Positions 15,154 through 24,638 of a DNA stretch of 64,000 nucleotides are shown piece after piece. Source of the stretch: Methylomonas sp. AM2-LC (GTDB lineage Bacteria; Pseudomonadota; Gammaproteobacteria; Methylococcales; Methylomonadaceae); the NCBI RefSeq assembly GCF_039904985.1, contig NZ_CP157005.1:2108001-2172000 (forward strand). The letters run 5' to 3'. A program made the position numbers and the translations under genes. The notes below the pieces were generated by a model, which made no database searches, was not told the DNA's origin, and saw nothing but the letters and a program-made list of their open reading frames with translations. The stretch's first letter is position 1; each line of letters begins with the position of its first letter.

Positions 15154-17109
15154 TTACGCTGATAAGCTGTTTTTATACTGGTCGGTAATTTTATCTAAAG
15201 TTTGTAATGCGCTTGAAAAATCAAATGCTGATAGGTTTTCGGCAAAAGTATTCAGTAAATCCTCGTCAATCTGTGCGAAAAGCAGTTGGTTTAATGCGAG
15301 TATTTCGCTGTCATTGGGTACTTCGCGTTTCTTTAAGCGATCACTTAATTCTGTGATTTTATGCAGAATAAATTCAGGATCAGCAGGGGTGTTTGTCGCT
15401 ATTTCCAAATCGGCCGGTAGTTGTTGTTGAATAGACGCTACTGCGTCTTGCAGATGTAAGGCAAACTCAGGCTGTGCGTTCAGAGGATGGGCGCATCGCA
15501 GCTCATTCTTAAATTGCTGCGCGGTGGTGGCTAATGCCTGTAAACCCAGATTGGCGGCAGCACTTTGCAAACGATGTAACAATTCGGCGGCTTTTTCTGT
15601 GTGCTTATCCGCCAGCAGGCTTTCAATTTGCCTATCTGCAGTTGCGTAGTTTGCTGCGAAACTAAACAGTAATTTTTTTAGCAGTAACTGATTGCCTTGT
15701 AGTCCTAAACTGGCGGCCCTTTCCAAGTCAGGCATTAAAGTGCCTGGAGTTGGGGAGCTATTGCTAACTTGTTCAGGTGGTGGCGGGCTGGATTCGCTGC
15801 TTGTCTGTACTACTGTTGCACTTGCAGCGTTTGCCAGAGGGGCTTCATTGCTGGCTTTATCCACTATTAGGGGCGCAATATCCTCGCTCAGTATGTCAGC
15901 ACTTTTAGCATTGTCTGGATTGTTATTTAAACCCGCATATAATAAATCCGTATCCCTACGCCGAAATTTAGCTTGGTTGATGGGGTTAATGGTTGCCAAA
16001 ATTAATTGTCCATCGGCTAAATCAATAGCACACAAGCCGATATGTACTGCAAATTCTTTACCCTGTTGATTGACACCTTTTATTTCACGAACAACCGTGG
16101 TATTGCGAGTGTCTGGGTTCTGCAAATATTCAGACAAATAATTTTTATGATGTTCTCTAAATCTTTCCGGTACCAAAACGTCAAAGTTTTTACCCGTTAA
16201 CTCATCGGTTTGATAACCAAAAAGCTTTTCGGTATAGGCATTAACCATAATAATTTCGGCATCAGCATTCACCATCAACAAGGGCATAGGCGCTGATTGA
16301 ATAATGCTTTGCAAATACTTTTCATAGTGAGGTTGATCGGACAAATCGCGAAGAATTTCCACAAAGCCCGTTAAGTTACCGCGTTCATCATACAAAGGGG
16401 ATACGATGATTTTGGAAAAAAAACAACTGCCATCTTTACGCACTCGCCAGCCCGGATTCTCATAATGACCATTGCGACGGGCAAGTTCGCGTATGCAAGT
16501 AGGTAGGCCGCTGTTAATGTCTTCCTCGGTGAAAAAGCGCTGACTCGATAGTCCATAAATGGCTTTTTTACTATAGCCCAATAGCTTTCGTGCGCCTTTG
16601 TTCCAGGATTGTACATAGCCGTGCGGATCTATCGTATAAGTCGCAAATCCATCCATATTGTCAGCTAGGAATTTTATGCGATTTTGATCTAGCCGCAGTT
16701 GTTGAGAAACGATAGTATAGTTTTGGCGTTGCTTGTGAAATGCCTCTATTACCCACATCACTATCAATACTTGGCTATAAAAAACCGCATTTGAGCCTAT
16801 GGTGGTGTGATCAAAAAACCAAGTGAAATAGCCAAAGGGAGGAATAAATAAATAGTTTGCAGCGATAGTACTTAATAGCAAGGCGACAATTCCGGGGCCT
16901 TTGCCGCCAAAAAAAACTGCAAAAATAACGGCTGGAAAAAAAGTTAGAAAGGGTAATCCTGATTCCATCGGTAAAATTAACAAGCGGATCAGCAGGGCGG
17001 CAAAACATGATAAAACCGCTACAAAATAACCGCTAAATCCACGATGAGGGACTGTGGATAGGTGCTTGAGTAGTTTAAAATACGCGGAGTATGGAGATTT
17101 TTTCGGCAT
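15154..17109 (-). CDS. Membrane PAS sensor with C-terminal HPt-like domain and no kinase or cyclase domain
   Basis: 651 residues from ATG 17109, preferred over an upstream start 13 codons earlier. Residues 20-130 hold four TM helices of the DUF4118 (KdpD-like) type, with FFPAVIFAVFFGGKGPG and NYLFIPPFGYF. Two PAS domains follow: FATYTIDPHGYVQSWNKGA and then MPLLMVNADAEIIMVNAYTE. A Ser/Pro linker leads to an HPt-like four-helix unit with LLHRLQSAAANLGLQAL, where the His sits in the phosphotransfer position but the usual Lys-Gly is Gln-Ser. No HATPase, REC, GGDEF or EAL domain is present. A divergent diguanylate cyclase lies across the 400-bp gap. Confidence 0.75.
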   Translation of the reverse strand: MPKKSPYSAYFKLLKHLSTVPHRGFSGYFVAVLSCFAALLIRLLILPMESGLPFLTFFPAVIFAVFFGGKGPGIVALLLSTIAANYLFIPPFGYFTWFFDHTTIGSNAVFYSQVLIVMWVIEAFHKQRQNYTIVSQQLRLDQNRIKFLADNMDGFATYTIDPHGYVQSWNKGARKLLGYSKKAIYGLSSQRFFTEEDINSGLPTCIRELARRNGHYENPGWRVRKDGSCFFSKIIVSPLYDERGNLTGFVEILRDLSDQPHYEKYLQSIIQSAPMPLLMVNADAEIIMVNAYTEKLFGYQTDELTGKNFDVLVPERFREHHKNYLSEYLQNPDTRNTTVVREIKGVNQQGKEFAVHIGLCAIDLADGQLILATINPINQAKFRRRDTDLLYAGLNNNPDNAKSADILSEDIAPLIVDKASNEAPLANAASATVVQTSSESSPPPPEQVSNSSPTPGTLMPDLERAASLGLQGNQLLLKKLLFSFAANYATADRQIESLLADKHTEKAAELLHRLQSAAANLGLQALATTAQQFKNELRCAHPLNAQPEFALHLQDAVASIQQQLPADLEIATNTPADPEFILHKITELSDRLKKREVPNDSEILALNQLLFAQIDEDLLNTFAENLSAFDFSSALQTLDKITDQYKNSLSA

Positions 17110-17517
17110 AAAACCAAGTAAAAGGATAAGAGTCGAGAAAGTTACCAAATTTGTAACTATTAAGTGTAGTTTTTTATAATTTTAAATCAATACGCGATAC
17201 GATGTGCTAACAGCCTTTAGCGCGTCTGTCACCATTGATACACCAACTGGCAGCAGCAGATTTTATACAGGCTTGCCTTTACGGAGAATAGTGACACAAA
17301 TTTTACCTTATTCCGTTAAAACTTATCCAATATACATAACGACTTGCAAATGCTGCTTAACCTAGGTATCTAGCTTGTTTTTTGGCAATTCGTTACTATA
17401 GATGGCAAGTGCTGACTGCGAATAGTGTCATTTTTCTAATAACCACTCCACAGTTATACAACTAAAACACACAATTTTAGAGAAAACTGCTAGGCTTAAC
17501 TGGGGTCAGGAATCGAT
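17110..17517. other. Divergent intergenic region
   Basis: About 400 bp between the PAS/HPt sensor and the GGDEF gene. It must hold both promoters. No RNA gene, REP element or convincing operator was seen in it. Confidence 0.4.
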
Positions 17518-18630
17518 TTGAGAGACAGAGTGGAAGAAGATATCACTACCAATTTATCCGTTTTGCAAAGTCATCTTGATGGCATGTTGGATCGAGTGCA
17601 GCAAAATAGCGATACTTTAAGGCGCTTACAGCATTTTGAGCGACATCTGTTGGGGATGAGTTCGTTAGCAGAGATGATCGATTTTATTTTAGGTGAAAGC
17701 AAAGCCTTATTGGATTTGGATGTCATTAGCCTCTGTCTGGTCGATCCTAAAGGTGAAATTGCCCATTATCTAGAGATTGATAACTATGATTATCAAGCTG
17801 TCGAATCTTTATTTTTAGTCGCAGATGATCAATGCTTGCACAGTAATCTGGGCAGGCCCATACGCCCGTTTCTAGGTATCTATCAAGCTGATAGTTGTGC
17901 CGGTTTTTTCCCTGACTTGCCTAAAAAACCCGCCTCAGTGGTTATTGTGCCTTTGTTAAGGCGCGGTAAATGTATGGGGTCCATTAATCTGGGTAGTTAT
18001 GAAGAAAACCGTTTTACCCAGAAAATGGCAACTGATTTTATTCAACATATTGCTGCGGTAATAGGCATCTGTTTTGAAAATAATCTTAATTTCGAGGCGC
18101 TGCGCCATACCAGTTTGATCGATCCTTTAACCGGATTGAATAATCGGCGTTTTTTAGAGCAGCGTCTGACCGAAGAGTTGGAGCGCAGTCGGCGTAATCG
18201 TAGCGCACTGTCCTGCTTGTTTCTGGATATTGATTTTTTTAAACGCATTAATGACGGCTATGGACATCAGGCCGGTGATTATGTGTTGGCGCAAGTGGCC
18301 TCAGTCAGCAAAAAATTCCTGCGCAGTAATGATGTGCTCTCGCGCTATGGGGGGGAGGAATTTGTGGCTTTATTGTGCGAGTGTGACAATAATACGGCAA
18401 ACGACATAGCTGAACGTATGCGCTTTAATATCGCTTCCTTAGAGATAGAATATTGTGGAGAGCCAATTCCGGTCACTATTTCCATTGGCGTAGCAACCTG
18501 CAAGATGGTACAAGGACAAAAAGTCGGCTTAACCGATATGTCTGTGGCCTTGATTAAATCCGCCGATACCGCTTTGTATGCGGCTAAGCGTAATGGTCGA
18601 AATCGCGTGGAGAATGGCGGATTAATTTAA
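17518..18630 (+). CDS. Diguanylate cyclase with DUF484/GAF-like N-terminus
   Basis: 370 residues from a TTG start, supported by CAGGAA five bases upstream and by the DUF484-like N-terminus that begins there. Residues 1-190 form a coiled-coil plus GAF-like sensor (VPLLRRGKCMGSINLGSYEE). Residues 200-365 are a GGDEF domain: DPLTGLNNRRFLEQRL, DIDFFKRINDGYGH and the active site RYGGEEF (GGEEF at 278-282). An inhibitory I-site RSND lies five residues before it, so product feedback is expected. It makes cyclic di-GMP from two GTP in the cytoplasm. It ends 5 bp from the convergent galE. Confidence 0.9.
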   Translation: MRDRVEEDITTNLSVLQSHLDGMLDRVQQNSDTLRRLQHFERHLLGMSSLAEMIDFILGESKALLDLDVISLCLVDPKGEIAHYLEIDNYDYQAVESLFLVADDQCLHSNLGRPIRPFLGIYQADSCAGFFPDLPKKPASVVIVPLLRRGKCMGSINLGSYEENRFTQKMATDFIQHIAAVIGICFENNLNFEALRHTSLIDPLTGLNNRRFLEQRLTEELERSRRNRSALSCLFLDIDFFKRINDGYGHQAGDYVLAQVASVSKKFLRSNDVLSRYGGEEFVALLCECDNNTANDIAERMRFNIASLEIEYCGEPIPVTISIGVATCKMVQGQKVGLTDMSVALIKSADTALYAAKRNGRNRVENGGLI

Positions 18631-18635
18631 CTGGT

Positions 18636-19679
18636 TTAATAACCCGCAGGATTTTTTTTCTGCCAGTGCCAGGTATCAGCCAACATTTCATCCAGGCTTT
18701 TTTCCGCTTTCCAGTTCAGTTTTTCATAAGCCAAACCAGGGTCTGCATAACAGGTGGCTATATCGCCAGGGCGGCGTGCGGTTATTTGATACGGTATTTG
18801 CATATTGTTAACCTTTTGAAAGGTATTGATTAAATCCAATACACTGTATCCCATGCCGGTACCCAGGTTGAAAGCGTCACACACCACACTGCTTTCTGCT
18901 TTTGCTTCCAGATATTGTAAGGCTTTAATATGACCTTGCGCCAGATCCACCACATGGATGTAATCGCGCACGCCAGTGCCATCAGGAGTAGGGTAATCAT
19001 TACCAAATACGGAAAGAATGTCACGTTTGCCAATGGCAACCTGAGCCAGATAGGGCATTAAATTATTGGGTATGCCTTGCGGATCTTCACCTATCAGACC
19101 ACTACTATGCGCACCTATCGGATTAAAATAACGCAAAATGCCTATTTTCCAAGGATGTGGGTGCTGGTTTAAAGTATCGGCGTCACTGGCATCGCGTAAT
19201 ATTTCTTCAATAAATAATTTGGTACGCCCATAAGGATTAGTGGTCTGCAATGGAAAATCTTCCAGTATGGGGACCGTGTGTGGGTCACCGTAAACCGTAG
19301 CAGATGAACTGAATACCAGAGTTTTAACCCCTTGTTCAGTCATGGTTTCCAACAACACCAAGCTGCCGCCAATATTGTTATCATAATAACTTAGTGGTTT
19401 CTGACAGGATTCCCCGACGGCTTTTAAACCAGCAAAGTGGATAACCGCATCAATTTTAGAACACTCAAAAATCCGGGTTAGGGTGATTTTGTTTCTGAGA
19501 TCGGCTTGGTGAAAGCTAATGGTTTTTTCTGTGATGGTCTCAATACGACGAATGGCTTCAATCTTGCTGTTACTCAGATTGTCTATTACGATGACTTCAT
19601 AGCCATGCTTTAGCAATTCAACACAGGTATGGCTGCCAATATAACCCGCACCACCCGTCACCAAAATTGTTTTATTCAT
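18636..19679 (-). CDS. galE: UDP-glucose 4-epimerase
   Basis: 347 residues, typical length. The NAD-binding TGGAGYIGSH is at the N-terminus, FSSSATVYG carries the catalytic Ser/Thr region, and NPYGRTK supplies Tyr150 and Lys154. HFAGLKAVGES and DYIHVVDLAQGHIKAL are also family hallmarks. It interconverts UDP-glucose and UDP-galactose for polysaccharide and LPS synthesis in the cytosol. The 228-bp gap to ttcA carries no other gene. Confidence 0.96.
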   Translation of the reverse strand: MNKTILVTGGAGYIGSHTCVELLKHGYEVIVIDNLSNSKIEAIRRIETITEKTISFHQADLRNKITLTRIFECSKIDAVIHFAGLKAVGESCQKPLSYYDNNIGGSLVLLETMTEQGVKTLVFSSSATVYGDPHTVPILEDFPLQTTNPYGRTKLFIEEILRDASDADTLNQHPHPWKIGILRYFNPIGAHSSGLIGEDPQGIPNNLMPYLAQVAIGKRDILSVFGNDYPTPDGTGVRDYIHVVDLAQGHIKALQYLEAKAESSVVCDAFNLGTGMGYSVLDLINTFQKVNNMQIPYQITARRPGDIATCYADPGLAYEKLNWKAEKSLDEMLADTWHWQKKNPAGY

Positions 19680-19907
19680 AGTAAAAAGTCCATGTAAGCA
19701 TTACATTTAGGTGTTTTGCGCATTCAGTGTTAGGTTTTATCGTATTATTTAATCTTTATAATTTAAAAGTTGTGAGCTGTAACTTGTCCTGAACGAAATC
19801 AAGCACATTTGTCGCGATTACTACGCCCGTCTGGCGTTAGCCTATACTATACAAACCTAAATTTACGCGGAATAATGTCAACGTATTTTTCAAATATAGC
19901 CTGATGT

Positions 19908-20765
19908 TTAACGCTCCAGAATATCCAGTCCAAACTCTTCAGTAGGTTGGTGCGCTAATCCAGAATCCGGATTACGCGTTAAGGTGGCAAAGTCAAAAAG
20001 TCCAGTATCAGCCATTTGCGAGGGGGCAATATTTTGTAAACTGGCAAAAATAGATTCCAGACGACCGGGAAATTGCTTGTCCCAGACATTTAACATTTGT
20101 TTCATTGCTTTGCGTTGTAAGTTTTCCTGAGAGCCGCATAGGTTGCAAGGTATTATCGGAAACTTTTTAAATGCCGCATAGCGGTTAATATCCTTTTCCC
20201 GGCAATAGGCCAATGGCCGAATCACAATATTGCGCTTATCGTCGCTCAGCAATTTAGGCGGCATGGCTTTCATTTTTCCGGCATAAAACATATTCAAAAA
20301 CAGCGTTTCGATAATATCATCGCGGTGATGACCCAAAGCGATTTTGGTTATGTTATGTTCATGGGCAAAGCTATACAAAGTGCCGCGTCTCAGTCTGGAG
20401 CATAGGCTGCAAGTGGTTTTGCCCTCAGGGATGATACGTTTGACGATACTATAGGTATCGTTTTCTATAATGTGGAACGGTACCTGAATCTGACTAAGAT
20501 ATTCCGGTAATACATGCTCTGGAAAGCCCGGTTGCTTTTGATCCAGATTAACCGCCAGAATTTCAAAGTCGATAGGCGCGGTTTTTTGCAGATTGAGCAA
20601 AATATCCAGCAAGGTATAGGAGTCTTTGCCGCCAGATAGACAAACCATTACTTTGTCGCCCTGTTCGATCATATTGTAATCGACAATGGCCTCTCCAACG
20701 CCGCGACGCAGACGTTTTTGGAGTTTGTTGAACTGGGTTCTGGTTTTATATTCTAATTCGGTCAT
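19908..20765 (-). CDS. ttcA: tRNA 2-thiocytidine synthetase TtcA
   Basis: 285 residues. The PP-loop SGGKDS is at 44-49. Two CxxC pairs, CSLC (119-122) and CNLC (207-210), match the iron-sulfur cluster ligands of Ttc[20 protein letters not shown] is the family-specific block. It thiolates cytidine 32 in certain tRNAs, using ATP and a [4Fe-4S] cluster. It follows fabB on the same strand but is separated by a strong hairpin. Confidence 0.96.
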   Translation of the reverse strand: MTELEYKTRTQFNKLQKRLRRGVGEAIVDYNMIEQGDKVMVCLSGGKDSYTLLDILLNLQKTAPIDFEILAVNLDQKQPGFPEHVLPEYLSQIQVPFHIIENDTYSIVKRIIPEGKTTCSLCSRLRRGTLYSFAHEHNITKIALGHHRDDIIETLFLNMFYAGKMKAMPPKLLSDDKRNIVIRPLAYCREKDINRYAAFKKFPIIPCNLCGSQENLQRKAMKQMLNVWDKQFPGRLESIFASLQNIAPSQMADTGLFDFATLTRNPDSGLAHQPTEEFGLDILER

Positions 20766-20778
20766 GACTCTGAAGTAT

Positions 20779-20806
20779 GTTGCTACAGCGCAAAAGCTGT
20801 AGCAAC
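20779..20806 (-). terminator. Perfect hairpin between fabB and ttcA
   Basis: GTTGCTACAGC (20779-20789) pairs perfectly with GCTGTAGCAAC (20796-20806) around a 6-base loop. It sits in the 47-bp gap after fabB and before the ttcA start on the minus strand. There is no U-run; it could attenuate or stabilise mRNA. Confidence 0.55.
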
Positions 20807-20812
20807 TTAAGG

Positions 20813-22033
20813 TTAGCCGTTATAACGCTGAAAAATCAGAGTGGCATTGGTGCCGCCAAATCCGAAGCTGTTAGACATCACCGTATTCAGGCTTACCGGG
20901 CTTTGATAGTCGCGGATAATAGGAATATCGGCCGCATCAGGATCCAGGTCGGTAATATTTGCAGACGCGCTGAGGAAGTTTTCCTGCATCATTAATAAGG
21001 AATAGATGGCTTCGTTAACACCGGCAGCACCCAAAGCATGGCCCGTTAATGACTTGGTGGAGCTGACTGCCGGCACATGGCCAGAACCAAATACATTACG
21101 CAAGGCTTCCAGTTCGCGGGTATCGCCCACCGGGGTGCTGGTGCCGTGTGCATTAATATAATCGATCTTTTCGTGTATGCTTGCCATGGCTTGCTGCATG
21201 CAGCGAACCGCACCTTCTCCGGACGGTTGCACCATGTCATAACCATCAGAGGTTGCGCCATAACCGACCAGCTCGGCATAAATTTTTGCGCCACGCGCTT
21301 TGGCATGTTCCAGTTCTTCTATCACCAATACGCCACCGCCACCGGAAATAACAAAGCCATCCCGGTTGCTGTCGTAAGGTCTGGAAGCGGTTTCTGGGCT
21401 GTCATTGTATTTGGAGGAGAGGGCGCCCATCGCGTCGAATAATACCGACATAGTCCAGTGTAATTCTTCACCGCCGCCAGCAAATACTATATCCTGTTTA
21501 TTCAGCTGTATCAGCTCCATGGCGTGACCGATACAATGTGCGCTGGTAGCACACGCAGAACTGATGGTGTAATTAACACCTTTAATTTTGAACGGTGTGG
21601 CCAGACAAGCCGTGTTGGTGCTGGACATGGCGCGGGTCACCATGTAAGGGCCCACTTTTTTGACGCCTTTGGAGCGCAGTATGTCGGCAGCATCCACCAA
21701 GTTTGAGGTGGAAGGTCCGCCAGAACCCATCACCAGACCGGTACGATAATTGGAAACCTCGTCGTCTTCCAATCCGGCATCGATGATAGCTTGTTGCATG
21801 GCAATATAATTATAAGCCGCGCCATCACCCATAAAGCGTTTTATCTTACGGTCTATCAGTGCGTCGATATCCAGATTGATGGGGCCATGCACATGGCTGC
21901 GAAAACCTAATTCCTCATAAATGTCGGCATGACAAATACCAGAGCGGCCCGATTTTAATGATTCGACCACTTCAGTGCGATCATTGCCAATGCTGGAAAC
22001 GATACCTAAGCCGGTAACTACAACGCGTTTCAT
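20813..22033 (-). CDS. fabB: 3-oxoacyl-ACP synthase I (FabB)
   Basis: 406 residues. The catalytic Cys161 lies in [11 protein letters not shown], His296 in [11 protein letters not shown] and His332 in [11 protein letters not shown], giving the Cys-His-His triad. It elongates unsaturated acyl-ACP intermediates in type II fatty acid synthesis. It begins 9 bp after fabA, forming the fabAB operon typical of gammaproteobacteria that make unsaturated fatty acids anaerobically. Confidence 0.96.
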   Translation of the reverse strand: MKRVVVTGLGIVSSIGNDRTEVVESLKSGRSGICHADIYEELGFRSHVHGPINLDIDALIDRKIKRFMGDGAAYNYIAMQQAIIDAGLEDDEVSNYRTGLVMGSGGPSTSNLVDAADILRSKGVKKVGPYMVTRAMSSTNTACLATPFKIKGVNYTISSACATSAHCIGHAMELIQLNKQDIVFAGGGEELHWTMSVLFDAMGALSSKYNDSPETASRPYDSNRDGFVISGGGGVLVIEELEHAKARGAKIYAELVGYGATSDGYDMVQPSGEGAVRCMQQAMASIHEKIDYINAHGTSTPVGDTRELEALRNVFGSGHVPAVSSTKSLTGHALGAAGVNEAIYSLLMMQENFLSASANITDLDPDAADIPIIRDYQSPVSLNTVMSNSFGFGGTNATLIFQRYNG

Positions 22034-22042
22034 ACAGATGCC

Positions 22043-22558
22043 TTAAAAATCTTGGGTAGAAGTAAATAGACCAACACGTAGATCGCTGGCCTCATAAATG
22101 GGTTTGCCGTCTACTTCCATGATAGCATCACCAATGCCCATTACCAATTTACGCAATATAACGCGTTTAAGATCAATTCGATAGGTCACTTTTTTTGCAG
22201 TGGGCAATACTTGGCCGGTAAATTTAACTTCGCCACAACCCAGTGCCCTACCTTTGCCGGGGCCGCCCATCCAGCATAAATAAAAACCAATCAATTGCCA
22301 CATGGCATCCAAACCAAGACAGCCTGGCATGACTGGATCACCTTGGAAATGGCAGCCAAAAAACCATAAGTCAGGATTAATATCCAATTCAGCAATAATT
22401 TCACCTTTATCATATTTGCCGCCCGTGTCGGAAATATGAATGATGCGATCCATCATGAGCATATTTGGTAGTGGCAGTTGTGCGTTGGTTGGACCGTATA
22501 ATTCGCCACGACCTGACATTAACAACTCTTCGCGTGTGAAACTGTGCTGTTTCTCCAT
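22043..22558 (-). CDS. fabA: 3-hydroxydecanoyl-ACP dehydratase/isomerase (FabA)
   Basis: 171 residues, exactly the family size. [20 protein letters not shown] contains catalytic His70, and Asp84 follows in LDAMWQL. It introduces the double bond at the C10 stage and feeds FabB, encoded 9 bp downstream. No FabR or FadR site was identified in the short upstream gap. Confidence 0.96.
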   Translation of the reverse strand: MEKQHSFTREELLMSGRGELYGPTNAQLPLPNMLMMDRIIHISDTGGKYDKGEIIAELDINPDLWFFGCHFQGDPVMPGCLGLDAMWQLIGFYLCWMGGPGKGRALGCGEVKFTGQVLPTAKKVTYRIDLKRVILRKLVMGIGDAIMEVDGKPIYEASDLRVGLFTSTQDF

Positions 22559-22635
22559 TAAATTTTTACCTGATTAGAGTGATATGAAAACACCTCCCAT
22601 TATCCAATAGTCAGCATAAAAAATCAGCTCAATTT

Positions 22636-24552
22636 TTAACCGGGGTTGATGATAGAGATTAAATTTTCCAGTTTTAGGCTGTTTTTTTGCAACCGTTGCT
22701 GATAAATCAAGGCATAAAGTAACACCGAGGACACATAACTTCGGGTTTCTTTATAAGGAATAGTTTCTATCCAGATGTCACCGGGTAAAGATTTTGTTTC
22801 CGGTAACCAGCGTTTTACCCGGTTTGGACCTGCATTATAGGCCGCTGTAGCCAGTACATGATTGCCATTAAATTGCTGGAGCAGTTTTTTGAAATAAAAA
22901 CTACCGTATTTAATATTCAGCAGCGGATTGAACAAACTGGTTTCGCCAGTCCAGTTTTCGTTAAAATTTTGAGCAATTTGTTGTGCCGTTTTCGGCATGA
23001 TTTGCATCAAGCCTTTGGCACCCGCTGGCGAATCGGCATATTCATCAAAGGCACTCTCTTGGCGGATCAAGCCAAAAATCAGAGCCGGATCAAGCTGTTG
23101 ATCATTGGCAATTAGTTGGATCTGGCTGTTAAATTGTAATGGAAAGCGTAACTCAATATCATTCCACTCATTCGCCTTGGCAATGGTAAAAATAGCCAGA
23201 GCAGGGCATTGCCAGCGTTGTGCCAGTTTAGCGGCTACCATCAAATCATGTTGCTCCAGATTGGCGATAGCATACCACCACTGATGCTTGGCTTCTTGTT
23301 TGCGGTTGATGGCCAGTAATTCAGAGCTGACCTGAAATTCGGTTTTTTGTTCTAATTTGTCCAGCTCCTGACTAGACACCTGCAAGGGATGGTCTATCAG
23401 TAGCGGTTGCTGTAGAAGATGGTCAGCGGCCAAATAGCCATAAAAGCTGCGATTTTTGGCAATTTGTTGATAAATGCTTAAACCCAGCTCGGTTTGTCCC
23501 AGCGATGTTAATGTTCTGGCCTGCCAATACTGCCATTTATCCTGTATTTTTTCTTCGGCATGCAGATCGTTTAAAGCTTGGTAGACTTGTTGCCAGTTTT
23601 GTTGATTCAAAGCTGCGCGTACCACCCATTCACGCGTGCTGGCGTCTTTGTTAGCAATTTGCGCTAATTTATCATAAGCACGGCTGTCGCGTTTTAATGC
23701 TAAGGCGACCCCTAAGCGTTTATCCGTGTCGGACAAGGTATCTGCTGCAATGGCAAAATTTTGTTTTTCTGTTTCCCATACTTGCAAAGCGGCGCCGGGA
23801 TCGCTATCCAGCCAGCGCAATAGTGTATGCACAAATAAAGCTGGTGCTAAAGGGTAACTGTGTTTCCACTCACTGGCCTCAGCCAGTAAGCTGGGTTGCT
23901 GGTGTAATTTCAGCCATAGCTGTGCATCTGGTTGTTCGGCTTCCGGTAACCCAGTCTGCAAGGCCGTTGCCAGCGGCAGGTTATCCTGATTTAGCGCCGC
24001 CTGAAAGCGTTGCCAAACCAGATTAGGCGTAAAAATGCTGGACGTTTTTAGCCACGCAAACACCGCATCACAACTGGCTGGTTGTGATTTTCCAGATAGC
24101 CATAATTGTCGCGCACTCTCCAGGGCGGCCTGTTGCTGCCCACTTTGCCATTGTGCTTGCGCATAATAGCAATGCAAGTCAGGATCGTCATTGTTACGAT
24201 ACTGCTTGCTGAACAATGGCCATTGCTGAGTTTTTGCCAGTTGCAATAGCCATTTTGGGCGCAATAAGCGGCTATAGCGACTGCTTTCGTAAGTGTTTAA
24301 AAAATCTTGTACGGCCTGTGTATCGTCCAGATGTTTTTTCAGCCATTGATAGTGCAAATACGGATATAAAGGGTAGTCTTTTAAGGTTTCTGCCAAAGTA
24401 AAATACTCAGCATCCCGATCCTGATAGATATATTGTTCGGTTTGCAGGAACACTTTGCGCAAAGCGGGGAGAGAGGATACGGCATTTTCTGCATGGCACA
24501 CCGATGCTAAAAGCAAAGCGGTTAACCATAACATTCTGATAGCGAGTATCAT
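22636..24552 (-). CDS. slt: Soluble lytic murein transglycosylase (Slt70)
   Basis: 638 residues, as for Slt70. A signal peptide ends about residue 21 (ASVCHA). An all-alpha superhelical U/L domain spans about 30-460, and the lysozyme-like catalytic domain starts at about 485. It has GLIRQESAFDEYADSPAGAK with catalytic Glu499, then GLMQIMPKTAQQIA and NIKYGSFYFKKLL. It cleaves the glycan strands of peptidoglycan in the periplasm, leaving 1,6-anhydro ends. Divergent from the ABC exporter. Confidence 0.93.
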   Translation of the reverse strand: MILAIRMLWLTALLLASVCHAENAVSSLPALRKVFLQTEQYIYQDRDAEYFTLAETLKDYPLYPYLHYQWLKKHLDDTQAVQDFLNTYESSRYSRLLRPKWLLQLAKTQQWPLFSKQYRNNDDPDLHCYYAQAQWQSGQQQAALESARQLWLSGKSQPASCDAVFAWLKTSSIFTPNLVWQRFQAALNQDNLPLATALQTGLPEAEQPDAQLWLKLHQQPSLLAEASEWKHSYPLAPALFVHTLLRWLDSDPGAALQVWETEKQNFAIAADTLSDTDKRLGVALALKRDSRAYDKLAQIANKDASTREWVVRAALNQQNWQQVYQALNDLHAEEKIQDKWQYWQARTLTSLGQTELGLSIYQQIAKNRSFYGYLAADHLLQQPLLIDHPLQVSSQELDKLEQKTEFQVSSELLAINRKQEAKHQWWYAIANLEQHDLMVAAKLAQRWQCPALAIFTIAKANEWNDIELRFPLQFNSQIQLIANDQQLDPALIFGLIRQESAFDEYADSPAGAKGLMQIMPKTAQQIAQNFNENWTGETSLFNPLLNIKYGSFYFKKLLQQFNGNHVLATAAYNAGPNRVKRWLPETKSLPGDIWIETIPYKETRSYVSSVLLYALIYQQRLQKNSLKLENLISIINPG

Positions 24553-24638
24553 ATTATTCTCCAGAATAAAAGTGTGAACCCGGAATGGTTTTTGGCAGTC
24601 AACATTAGGTAGTATAATTCTCTCAGTCCAATCTTAAT

